Source: JBGOUJ01 sp041477005 (GTDB lineage: Bacteria > Acidobacteriota > Terriglobia > Bryobacterales > JACQDG01). Taken from it: a stretch of 20,795 bases of DNA. The notes beneath the pieces were generated by a model, which saw only the letters and a program-made list of their open reading frames with translations, made no database searches and was not told the DNA's origin. Position numbers and translations under genes: made by a program. This document shows positions 14,450-20,795 of this stretch, piece by piece (position 1 is the first letter of the stretch; the number at the start of each line of letters is the position of its first letter). Location: contig JBGOUJ010000057.1 of the NCBI GenBank assembly GCA_041477005.1, positions 1 to 20,795 of the forward strand. Reading direction: 5' to 3'.

Positions 14450-16155
14450 ACGTCTTTCGCCCCCACCGATACGTACTGTGGAAGAGATGGCGCCTCGTTG
14501 CTCGCAACCGCCTCCGCCAGGTTGTGAATGGAGCGGACCTCTGGCCCACTGGCGCCGGCCGCCAGCCGGGCTTCGTGGGCCGCTTCCGCGAGTTCCGTAA
14601 ATACTGCGACGATTGCGGGGTCGAACTGCGTCCCGGCGTTCTCCCGCAGCACGCGGATTGCTTCCTCATGGCTCATCCCGCGACGGTACGGCCGGTCCGA
14701 AGTCATCGCGTCGTAGGCGTCAGCCACATGGACGATGCGCGCGGCCAGCGGTACGGAATCGCCGGGCAGGCCCCAGGGATAACCGCTGCCATTCCAGTTC
14801 TCATGATGCAGCTCCACGGTGGGCAGATAGGCCTGGAAACTGTGAACTCCCTCGAGAATCCTCCGGCCGATCGTCGGATGCTGCTGGATCAGCGCCATCT
14901 CGTCTTTGGTCAGCTTGCCGGGCTTCTGCAAAACACTGTCGGCGATGCCGATTTTGCCGATATCGTGCAACAGCGCGCCGATGCGGACTTCGTCCAACTG
15001 CTCCCCCGTGAGGTTCAGGACCTGCGCGATCGCGCAGGAGAACTCGCTGACGCGACGGCTATGGCCGGCGGTGTAGCGGTCCCGCGCATCGAGCGCCCCG
15101 GCGAGCGATCCGACGAACTCCACATGGGCCCGGTGCAGACTCTCCCGGGCCTCTCGAATGGCCGCCGCCGCGCGATTGAAGCTTTCGGTCAGCTCGCGGA
15201 TCTCCTGAACCGGCGCCAGCTTCGGATGGAACTCCGGCAACAGGCCGGTCTTCTCGCTTTCCCGAAGGTGAGTCACGACTCCGGCGATGGGCCTCACAAT
15301 GGACCGCGATGACAGTACGCTCAGGATCATCGCCGCCAGCACCGCGCCGATGCCGGCGATCACGAAAACGCTTCGGAGCATCGCTTGTACCGGGCCGCTG
15401 GCGGAGTCCACATTCTGCAGACTGCGGAGCAGGTAGCCCTCCCCAAAGTAGATACTTTGCATCGGCAGCGAGATGTACGTCTCACCGCGCAGCCGCACTT
15501 CGCATTCGGCCCCCTCTTTGCAGCCTTTGAGGGCCGCCTCGACTTCCTCGAGCGGAATCCCCGGGATGCTGGACTTCAGGACCTTCCCGTTGCGAGCCAG
15601 CACGGCCGGGGTGCTGAACTCGGAGAAATCGAACTGCTCGCCAACCGACAAGGTTCCGATGTTCTCGTCCCCTTGATCGATGGGGGTGGAAACGACCTGG
15701 TAGGCCCGCCCGTCTAACGTCAGGAAGCCCCGCTGCGGCGGCCGGATTCGCCCAATGTCCATGGTCACCAACTGCTCGCCGATCCGCATCACTCCAGCCA
15801 GCGCGGCGCCGTCCGTGCCGGAAACCAGAAGAAAGTCAACGCCGAGCAGGTTGCAGATCTCGCGCAACTGGTCCTCGACGGTGAGCCTGGCAGCGACGTG
15901 TTTCGGGTCCGCCAGCAGCAACTGCAAGCCCGCCTTGAGGGAAGCGTTCTCACCGAGGATCTTCAAGAAGCGGCTGTTCTGCAGCTCGCTCTTCGACCGC
16001 ACGCGGGCAATCGACACGTGAGTCTGACGCAGGGAGGAACGCAGGCCGTCGCGTACGGTGAACTCCACCAGTTTCTGGATGGCCCAGAAGCTTCCCAGCA
16101 AGAGGAAGGCGAAGGGAACGAAGGACCACAGAAAGGTGCGGGTGGCGAATCGCAT
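14446..16155 (-). CDS. Membrane sensor with HAMP linker and HD-GYP c-di-GMP phosphodiesterase domain
   Basis: A 569-residue inner-membrane protein. TM1 (about 8-28) and TM2 (about 262-282) bracket a ~230-residue periplasmic sensor that looks Cache-like. A HAMP linker follows (about 283-335), then an HD-GYP domain (about 345-530). Catalytic features are intact: HDIGK (His397, Asp398, Lys401), a further His in QQHPTIG, HHE (450-452), and the GSGYP motif (456-460) that gives the family its name. DAYDAMTSDRPYR is also present. The expected activity is hydrolysis of cyclic di-GMP in response to a periplasmic signal. It starts three bases after the stop of the cupredoxin-like gene and overlaps the barrel gene, so it is the middle gene of a tight operon. 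Confidence 0.92.
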   Translation of the reverse strand: MRFATRTFLWSFVPFAFLLLGSFWAIQKLVEFTVRDGLRSSLRQTHVSIARVRSKSELQNSRFLKILGENASLKAGLQLLLADPKHVAARLTVEDQLREICNLLGVDFLLVSGTDGAALAGVMRIGEQLVTMDIGRIRPPQRGFLTLDGRAYQVVSTPIDQGDENIGTLSVGEQFDFSEFSTPAVLARNGKVLKSSIPGIPLEEVEAALKGCKEGAECEVRLRGETYISLPMQSIYFGEGYLLRSLQNVDSASGPVQAMLRSVFVIAGIGAVLAAMILSVLSSRSIVRPIAGVVTHLRESEKTGLLPEFHPKLAPVQEIRELTESFNRAAAAIREARESLHRAHVEFVGSLAGALDARDRYTAGHSRRVSEFSCAIAQVLNLTGEQLDEVRIGALLHDIGKIGIADSVLQKPGKLTKDEMALIQQHPTIGRRILEGVHSFQAYLPTVELHHENWNGSGYPWGLPGDSVPLAARIVHVADAYDAMTSDRPYRRGMSHEEAIRVLRENAGTQFDPAIVAVFTELAEAAHEARLAAGASGPEVRSIHNLAEAVASNEAPSLPQYVSVGAKDV

Positions 16156-16158
16156 GTC

Positions 16159-16863
16159 TTACCTCTGCGCCATTTGCGACAAGGCCCCGCTCTCGTCGAG
16201 CGGAATGACAAACTGCACCGCGCCGGCGCGATTCTGCGACACCTTTACAGTTTGGCGGAAGAACCCGGCAGCCCTGTGCCAGGCCACGATCGTGTAGGCG
16301 CCCGGAGGCACTTCGGGGAGCACGAATCGGCCCGTGCCGTCCGCTTTGGTGCTCCATTGATTGGGAGTAACCACGATCACGGCCGCCATATTCGGATGCA
16401 GACGGCAGTTCACGAAGACAATGCCCGGTTTGGGAAAGGTTACGGTGCGCGTGTGATCCTTCGCATAGTTGCCCAGGTCGAATGCCTTGGCTTGCGACAG
16501 CGAGAAGACATTGTGAAAGATCGGGTCGAGATTGGGGAATGAGACCGTGGAGCCGACCGGAACCACCAGGGTATCCGGGAAGAACCGCCGGTCCTTCTGC
16601 TCCAGCGTCGCCGTGAGAGGCTTCGACGGAAGCTCGCCTTCCAGATAAATCACCACGCGAGTGCGTTCGAGGGCCAGAGGATCATCTCCCCGGTCGGAAC
16701 GCAGCTCCACCGCCACGCCGCGCTGGTAGGAACTTGCCTGCGCAGTAACTTTGGGCTTCGTTAGCCTATGTTTGACGACGATACTGCCCTCAATGTCCGC
16801 CGCTCGAACCGCGGCTAAACCCACCAAGCTCAGGAGCAGGACGCGGATGGTACAGGTAGTCAT
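16159..16863 (-). CDS. Exported cupredoxin-like protein with carboxypeptidase-regulatory-like domain
   Basis: A 234-residue protein with a signal peptide (about residues 6-21, cleavage near VRA-A). The centre is a plastocyanin-like domain: 'FFPDTLVVPVGSTVSFPNLDPIFHNVFS' and 'PGIVFVNCRLHPNMAAVIVV' supply His117, Cys153, His156 and Met159, a plausible type-1 copper site with C-x2-H-x2-M spacing. Residues about 173-225 ('GTGRFVLPEVPPGAYTIVAWH') form a small beta-sandwich of the carboxypeptidase regulatory type. Similar proteins are often annotated as methylamine utilization proteins, but no methylamine genes are nearby. It is the first gene of the operon with the HD-GYP sensor (three bases between them) and the barrel. 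A periplasmic copper or redox role feeding the sensor is an inference. Confidence 0.85.
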   Translation of the reverse strand: MTTCTIRVLLLSLVGLAAVRAADIEGSIVVKHRLTKPKVTAQASSYQRGVAVELRSDRGDDPLALERTRVVIYLEGELPSKPLTATLEQKDRRFFPDTLVVPVGSTVSFPNLDPIFHNVFSLSQAKAFDLGNYAKDHTRTVTFPKPGIVFVNCRLHPNMAAVIVVTPNQWSTKADGTGRFVLPEVPPGAYTIVAWHRAAGFFRQTVKVSQNRAGAVQFVIPLDESGALSQMAQR

Positions 16864-16966
16864 GTCCTATTGTTACGGCCATCGGGCGCCCGAATACCAT
16901 AGGCCGTAAGGTTGCCCGCCTCAGGTGACCCTCTTAGGAGCATCGAGGGTTTACCCGAGGGCGGAG

Positions 16967-17004
16967 AAGGCAAAAGGCAAAAATCAAGGAAGGAGGCATT
17001 TCTT
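16967..17004 (+). repeat. R2 repeat, copy b (left inverted copy)
   Basis: AAGGCAAAAGGCAAAAATCA, continuing through GGAAGG to GGCATTTCTT, is matched in inverted orientation at 17878-17929. Together the two copies flank the truncated YfhO-like gene. Confidence 0.85.
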
Positions 17005-17772
17005 AACCAGTGTGCTCTACGCTCGGCACGACATAAAAGTGATCGGCGGCGCCAAAGCCTTGATCCGGCGAGCCCCGGGGGTATACTGGCAGCTACCCAA
17101 TTTCATGCACGGTGGCGTTTCCGGAAGCGCCCGCCAGTCGACGTGGCGCTCTCGTTGGCTACACGTCAACGAGCGTGGCGTGCCGCTGCCGCCGTCGAAC
17201 CGCGCGCTGGTGGGGAGTCACCTGCTGCGGAGCTTCAATGTGCGGTACGTGATCGTGGGAAAACACGATCCAGAGAGCCGGGCGATGGTAAGCGGCCATC
17301 CAGCGTACCGGCCGTTGCGAGAGCTGGGCGAGACGTGGGTGTATGAGGATCGGCAGGCGCTGCCCAGGGCCTATTTCGCCGGCGAGACGCGCGTCTATTC
17401 GGAAGAGGGTCTCAAGCGGGGGCTCGTTGGGAACCAGGCGCCGCCGGCGACGGCCTACGTCGAGGATTGGCCTTCGCCGGGCGAGGCAAGCACGGGCGAG
17501 GTGCAGGAACTGGACTGGGGCAATCGGGTGATTCGGGCTCGGGTGCAGGCGCCGGCGGGGGGATTTCTCGTCATTTCGACGACCTGGGATCCTGGGTGGG
17601 GGGCGCTGGTGGACGGGAGGCCCGCCCGCGTGCACCGCGTGAATGGGACATTGCTGGGGTTGGCGCTGCCGCCGGGGGCGCGGGAGTAGTAGTCCGATAT
17701 ACGGCGCCGGGGTTCGTGGCGGGTTTGTGGCTGCTGGGGGCGGGCGTGGCGGTTCTCAGCGTGTGGTGCTAG
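17005..17772 (+). pseudogene. Truncated YfhO-like membrane protein, C-terminal part
   Basis: The plus strand encodes the C-terminal portion of a large YfhO-type membrane glycosylation or transport protein. 'LLRSFNVRYVIVG' begins the recognisable part. 'FLVISTTWDPGWGALVDGRPARVHRVNGTLLGLALPPGARE' is the extracellular beta domain near the end. After a frameshift, 'VVVRYTAPGFVAGLWLLGAGVAVLSVWC' gives the last transmembrane segment, ending at 17772. Restoring one G at GAG-TAGTAG (about 17687) joins the frames. The multi-spanning N-terminal two thirds are missing, and the coding match begins right after the R2 repeat. The readable frame extends back to 16925 but its first part is repeat sequence. 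Confidence 0.72.
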
Positions 17773-17877
17773 CGGTGGCGCTAATCAATGGCGGCGGTCG
17801 AGCGGAGACAAACTGTACGCTGCTGCGCTTGGCGGAGCCTCGGCGTGTTTCCACGACCTGCGGCTGCAGTTGAGACC

Positions 17878-17929
17878 AAGAAATGCCCCCTTCCTTGATT
17901 TTTGCCTTTTGATTTTTGCCTTTTGCCTT
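17878..17929 (-). repeat. R2 repeat, copy c (right inverted copy)
   Basis: On the minus strand this reads AAGGCAAAAGGCAAAAATCA, then a second AAGGCAAAAATCA unit (an internal 14-base tandem duplication absent from the left copy), then GGAAGG and GGCATTTCTT. It is the mirror image of 16967-17004. Confidence 0.85.
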
Positions 17930-17988
17930 GGCTCTTTTCGCGGGCGCTGCGGGCGACCTTACTGTAGCAACAAGAACAAGAACAATAG

Positions 17989-18009
17989 GTCTCTGCGTCT
18001 CCGCGGTGA
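17989..18009 (-). repeat. R1 half-site, copy e
   Basis: GTCTCTGCGTCTCCGCGGTGA is one arm of the R1 palindrome without its partner next to it. The opposite arm occurs about 140 bases downstream at 18149-18170, on the other side of a GxxExxY gene remnant. The rest of 17773-18265 holds an R2 copy and no intact gene. Confidence 0.75.
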
Positions 18010-18050
18010 ATTCGGGTCTACAATTAACGGCTGAAACCCCGAGGAAGGAC

Positions 18051-18125
18051 GTTGTCGTGGTAGAGGTCAAGGTCGTCGACCGCTTGGTTCCAGTGCACGA
18101 GGCGCAACTGGGATTGGATGAATAG
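18051..18125 (+). pseudogene. Fragment of a GxxExxY-type (PD-(D/E)XK-like) protein gene
   Basis: The plus strand reads 'VVVVEVKVVDRLVPVHEAQL' followed by GLDE and a stop. 'VEVKxVDRLxPxHEAQL' is the conserved core of GxxExxY proteins (TIGR04256 type), where the ExK is part of a predicted PD-(D/E)XK nuclease site. The N-terminal half with GxxExxY and the C-terminal 'GLLINFN' segment are missing. The fragment is enclosed by two opposite R1 half-sites. It is short, so the call rests on this one motif. Confidence 0.65.
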
Positions 18126-18148
18126 AGCCATTCTGCGGGGCCCACAAT

Positions 18149-18170
18149 CAACCGCAGAGACGCGGAGAGG
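18149..18170 (+). repeat. R1 half-site, copy f
   Basis: The core ACCGCAGAGACGCGGAGAGG is the left arm of R1 without an adjacent inverted arm. It is opposite in orientation to the half-site at 17989-18009. Confidence 0.75.
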
Positions 18171-18265
18171 TTCCCAAATCCCCGATTATCCTAATACTAC
18201 TTGGTACCCTTGTGTGCGACGCGCCCCATCCGACTTTTTGACCTTTGTATTCGCGAAACGGACTA

Positions 18266-19459
18266 CTAAGCGACGCGATACCTCTCAAGCGCCTCTTCAT
18301 TGACATCGAGCCCCAGCCCCGGCCCTTGCGGGACCTCGATCGAGCCATTCTGGAACGAAAACACACTCTTCGAGTTCAGCACCTTGAGCGCCGGCGCCCA
18401 CTGCTCCTCCGGCAGCAAAGGCGGCGTGATAAGCGCCAGCTCCTGCCAGGGCGCCCCGAACGCCGCGCTGATTTGCAGCCACCCGGCCAGCCGAAGCCCC
18501 ATGGCCCCGTGCAGGATGCAGGGCTTGTGGAAAGCCTCGGTCAGGGCGGCAACCTTGCGGATGGTCAAAAGGCCCCCGGCGTTGACCCCGTCGGGCTGCA
18601 GGATGTCGTAGGTGTCATGGGTCAGGCACTCGCGATAGGCATCGAGGCCGCGGTAGCCTTCGCCGCCGGTGATCAGGATATCGACCTCGCGGGCCAGCCG
18701 CGCCGGGCCTTCGAAGTCGTCGCGTGAGAACGGTTCTTCGAGCCACAGCGCGCCGTGCTTCTCGAGCGCCCGGGCCACGGCCAGGGCGGTCGAATAGTCC
18801 CAGACCTTGCCGGGCAGGTGCGCCGTGCGGTCGAACATGATGGAGAAGTCCGGACCGACGGCGGCGCGAATCTCGCCGCAGGCGTCGGCGTCCGCCAGGG
18901 GATTCGGCCGCCACGCCCGAATCTTCATGCCGTGGAAGCCGGCTTTCTTGATCCGTACCGCCATGTCGGCCTGGTCTTTGTAGGGGACGTGGGACTGGTC
19001 GTCGGGTCCCCGCCACACACAGGTCACGTAGACCTTCAAGCTCGATTTGGCGCCGCCGAGCAGGCGAGAGACCGGCTGGCCGGCGATCTTGCCGATGGCG
19101 TCCCACAGAGCGTGCTCCAGGCCGCCCCAATCGAGCAGACCGGCCTGCAGGTGCTGCTCGATGGCAAACAGGTCCTTGCCGACCAGAGCGGCGCGGATCG
19201 GCTGGAGCAACTGCGGCGATGGCCCGGTGAACGAGTAGCCGCGAACGCCGGAATCGGTCTCTACCTTGGCCACCGGGTAACGATTCATCACGCCGGCGGC
19301 CACCTCTTGCTTGGGGGTCGGGATCTCGATGTGGAAGAGGTCGATGTTGCGGATGCGAACCGGCTTGGCGGAATCAGCGATGGCGCGCAAGGGGGCGAGC
19401 AGGCCCGCCGTTGTGGCGGCGCCCGAGGCGAAGAACCCGCGGCGCGTGGGGCGTTGCAT
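18266..19459 (-). CDS. Mandelate racemase/muconate lactonizing enzyme family protein, Tat-exported
   Basis: A 397-residue enolase-superfamily enzyme with a twin-arginine leader (TRRGFF, residues 5-10, then ASGAATTAGLLAPL). Barrel residues are in family order: K179-x-R181 in MKIRAW, metal ligands Asp210 (MFDRTAH), Glu241 (WLEEPF) and Glu267 (GGEGY), then Asp290 (LQPDGVNAGG) and His317 (ILHGAM) as the Asp-His dyad. These enzymes abstract the proton next to a carboxylate; most family members of this kind are sugar-acid dehydratases. The K-x-R in place of K-x-K makes simple racemase activity less likely. The gene follows the other family member by four bases, so the two form an operon. The Tat leader implies a periplasmic enzyme; the exact substrate is unknown. 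Confidence 0.9.
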   Translation of the reverse strand: MQRPTRRGFFASGAATTAGLLAPLRAIADSAKPVRIRNIDLFHIEIPTPKQEVAAGVMNRYPVAKVETDSGVRGYSFTGPSPQLLQPIRAALVGKDLFAIEQHLQAGLLDWGGLEHALWDAIGKIAGQPVSRLLGGAKSSLKVYVTCVWRGPDDQSHVPYKDQADMAVRIKKAGFHGMKIRAWRPNPLADADACGEIRAAVGPDFSIMFDRTAHLPGKVWDYSTALAVARALEKHGALWLEEPFSRDDFEGPARLAREVDILITGGEGYRGLDAYRECLTHDTYDILQPDGVNAGGLLTIRKVAALTEAFHKPCILHGAMGLRLAGWLQISAAFGAPWQELALITPPLLPEEQWAPALKVLNSKSVFSFQNGSIEVPQGPGLGLDVNEEALERYRVA

Positions 19460-19463
19460 GGCG

Positions 19464-20582
19464 CTACCCCACCCGATAGGGCATCATGGACGCCTCGTCC
19501 AGGTCCACGCCCAGCCCGGGAGCGTCTGGGATGTCTAGAAGGCCGTCCTTGGCCACGAACTTCTGCTTGGTGATGTAGTCGCGCAGCGTGGTCTCCTCCT
19601 CCACTACGAACTCCAGGATGAACGAGTTGGGAATGGAATTCAGAAAGTGCAGCGCCGCGGCCACGTTGATGTAGGTCGTGAAGCCGTGGTTCACCACCGG
19701 CAGCCCGCGATCGACCGCCAGGCTCGCGATCTTCATCGCTTCGGTGAAGCCGCCCACACGCGTCAGGTCCACCTGCACCACGTCGATGCGGCCGCGGTCC
19801 ATCAGCTCCAGGAACGACCGCCGGCTGCTCTCTTCCTCGCCGGCGGCGATCCGGACTTCCGTGGCTTCGGAAAGCTTCCGGTAGCCGTCGTAATCATCCG
19901 GCGCCAGCGGCTCTTCGAGCCAGAAAATGTTGTACTCGGAAAAGGCGCGAGCGCGCTGGATGGCGGTCTTGGCGTCCCAAACCAGGCCGGCGTCGATCAT
20001 CAGGTCGGCGTCGGCCCCGAGGCCGCGGCGCGCCTCCCGCACCAGGGCGATATCGGTCTTCTCGTCCTGGCCCATGGGGTCCCAGCCGAATTTCACGGCG
20101 TCGAAGCCGCGATCGCGGAAGCGGCGGGCACGCTCCCCGGTCTCTTCCGGAGTGCGCCCGAAAAGGGAGCTGGCGTAAGCCCGGATCTTTTTGTGGAAGC
20201 CGCCGCCCAGCAGCTTCCAGATGGGCTGGCCGAGCGCCTTGCCCTTGATGTCCCACAGCGCCAGGTCGATGCCGCTCATGGCGTGCAGGCCCACGCCGCG
20301 CCGGCCGCCGTAAATGTTCCCCCGGTACATCTTGTGCCAGAGGTATTCGGTTTCGAAAGGGTCCTCGCCGACCAGCAGCTCGCGCAGCCCGCAAGCGGTG
20401 GTATGGGAGAAGGGTCCTTCGATGATGCCTTTGACCGCGAGCGGCGCCGAGTCGACCTCGCCGATGCCGGTGATCCCGGCGTCGGTCGAGACCTTCACGA
20501 TCAGGGCGTCTTGCCCGCTGTCACACTGCTCTTTGACCTGCGGCAGGCGCAGGTAGATGGCTTCAACGTTGGTGATCTTCAT
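19464..20582 (-). CDS. Mandelate racemase/muconate lactonizing enzyme family protein (sugar-acid dehydratase-like)
   Basis: A 372-residue enolase-superfamily enzyme without a leader, hence cytosolic. The N-terminal capping domain is about residues 1-125 ('GIDLALWDIKGKALGQPIWKLLGG' at 104-127). Barrel residues are Lys164 in VKFGW (K-x-G, so only one lysine of the usual pair), metal ligands Asp197 (MIDAGL), Glu223 (WLEEPL) and Glu249 (AAGEEES), and the dyad Asp272 (VQVDLTRVGG) and His299 (VVNHGF). This points to a dehydratase using the His-Asp side and not a racemase needing two opposed bases. It lies directly upstream of the Tat-exported homologue, with which it shares the end motif 'PGLGVDLDEASMMPYRV' in related form. 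The substrate is not determinable. Confidence 0.92.
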   Translation of the reverse strand: MKITNVEAIYLRLPQVKEQCDSGQDALIVKVSTDAGITGIGEVDSAPLAVKGIIEGPFSHTTACGLRELLVGEDPFETEYLWHKMYRGNIYGGRRGVGLHAMSGIDLALWDIKGKALGQPIWKLLGGGFHKKIRAYASSLFGRTPEETGERARRFRDRGFDAVKFGWDPMGQDEKTDIALVREARRGLGADADLMIDAGLVWDAKTAIQRARAFSEYNIFWLEEPLAPDDYDGYRKLSEATEVRIAAGEEESSRRSFLELMDRGRIDVVQVDLTRVGGFTEAMKIASLAVDRGLPVVNHGFTTYINVAAALHFLNSIPNSFILEFVVEEETTLRDYITKQKFVAKDGLLDIPDAPGLGVDLDEASMMPYRVG

Positions 20583-20623
20583 GTGGGGAACGGACGATTG
20601 CGGGATTCAATCGCCAATCGCCA

Positions 20624-20795
20624 TCAATCGTCGATCTTTTCGTGGGTCTGATGGTCGAGCCGGCCGACCGACTTCAAGCGGTTATACAAGCGCTCGACTT
20701 CCGCCTCGTCTTCCGGCCGCAGGACCCGGTAGCGCGGGCGGGCGAGCTCCTCCTCCACCTCCACGTCCTCGTCTTCCAATTCCGGACTCTCACCC
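20624..20795 (-). CDS. C-terminal part of an acidic hypothetical protein (runs off the window)
   Basis: At least 56 residues are open to the window edge, ending with TGA at 20626-20624. The visible part is very acidic ('ELEDEDVEVEEEL') followed by 'RPRYRVLRPEDEAEVERLYNRLKSVGRLDHQTHEKIDD'. No family is recognised. It is on the same strand as, and 41 bases upstream of, the enolase-superfamily pair, so it may belong to the same transcription unit. The start lies outside the window. Confidence 0.55.
   Translation of the reverse strand, partial: GESPELEDEDVEVEEELARPRYRVLRPEDEAEVERLYNRLKSVGRLDHQTHEKIDD

Noticed and set aside
13445..14527. 360-codon open frame on the plus strand
   Set aside because: It is antisense to the beta-barrel gene, which has a signal peptide and a coupled overlap with the HD-GYP gene.

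Overview
The window is a GC-rich chromosomal segment, most likely from an acidobacterium of the Bryobacterales/Solibacter type. That is an inference from content: several enzymes carry twin-arginine (Tat) leaders, there are two mandelate-racemase-family enzymes, a mannonate-dehydratase-like protein, a ceramidase-domain protein and an SGNH hydrolase, together with dispersed 'CGCAGAGACGCGGAG' palindromes and many gene remnants. There are no rRNA, tRNA or CRISPR features that I can see.

Region 1 (1-2604, all on the minus strand) looks like a piece of an integron-type gene-cassette array. Three short unrelated gene units (a decayed DUF4160 gene with an intact DUF2442 gene, a metallophosphoesterase, and a SAM methyltransferase) point the same way and are separated by hairpins with attC-like geometry. 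Two of these hairpins (882-950 and 1812-1877) share the same outer heptamer, the same left spacer length and an extrahelical G at the same position. A third (2545-2604) is weaker. No integrase is in view.

Region 2 (2605-8666) mixes intact and broken genes. It holds a frameshifted ParB-domain gene, an exported SGNH hydrolase, a Tat-exported mannonate-dehydratase-like enzyme, a HigBA toxin-antitoxin pair plus an orphan second HigA copy, and a DUF29 gene. Palindromic repeats (called R1 here) sit beside the duplicated segments. At 8269-8590 there is a chimeric scar made from the tail of the downstream ceramidase-like gene fused to a piece of the DUF29 gene.

Region 3 (8667-13366) carries an M1 aminopeptidase split by a one-base deletion into two frames that overlap as ATGA, the Tat-exported ceramidase-domain protein (minus strand), and the last ~43 codons of a PQQ-type beta-propeller gene.

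Region 4 (16863 down to 13367, minus strand) is a tight three-gene operon: an exported cupredoxin-like protein, a membrane sensor with a HAMP linker and HD-GYP c-di-GMP phosphodiesterase domain, and an outer-membrane beta-barrel. The arrangement suggests an envelope redox or copper signal feeding c-di-GMP turnover.

Region 5 (16967-18170) is a graveyard. A truncated YfhO-like membrane-protein tail lies between inverted copies of a second repeat (R2), and a fragment of a GxxExxY nuclease-like gene lies between two R1 half-sites.

Region 6 (20795 down to 18266, minus strand) has the end of an acidic unknown protein followed by two adjacent enolase-superfamily dehydratase-like genes, one cytoplasmic and one with a Tat leader, probably for sugar-acid breakdown.
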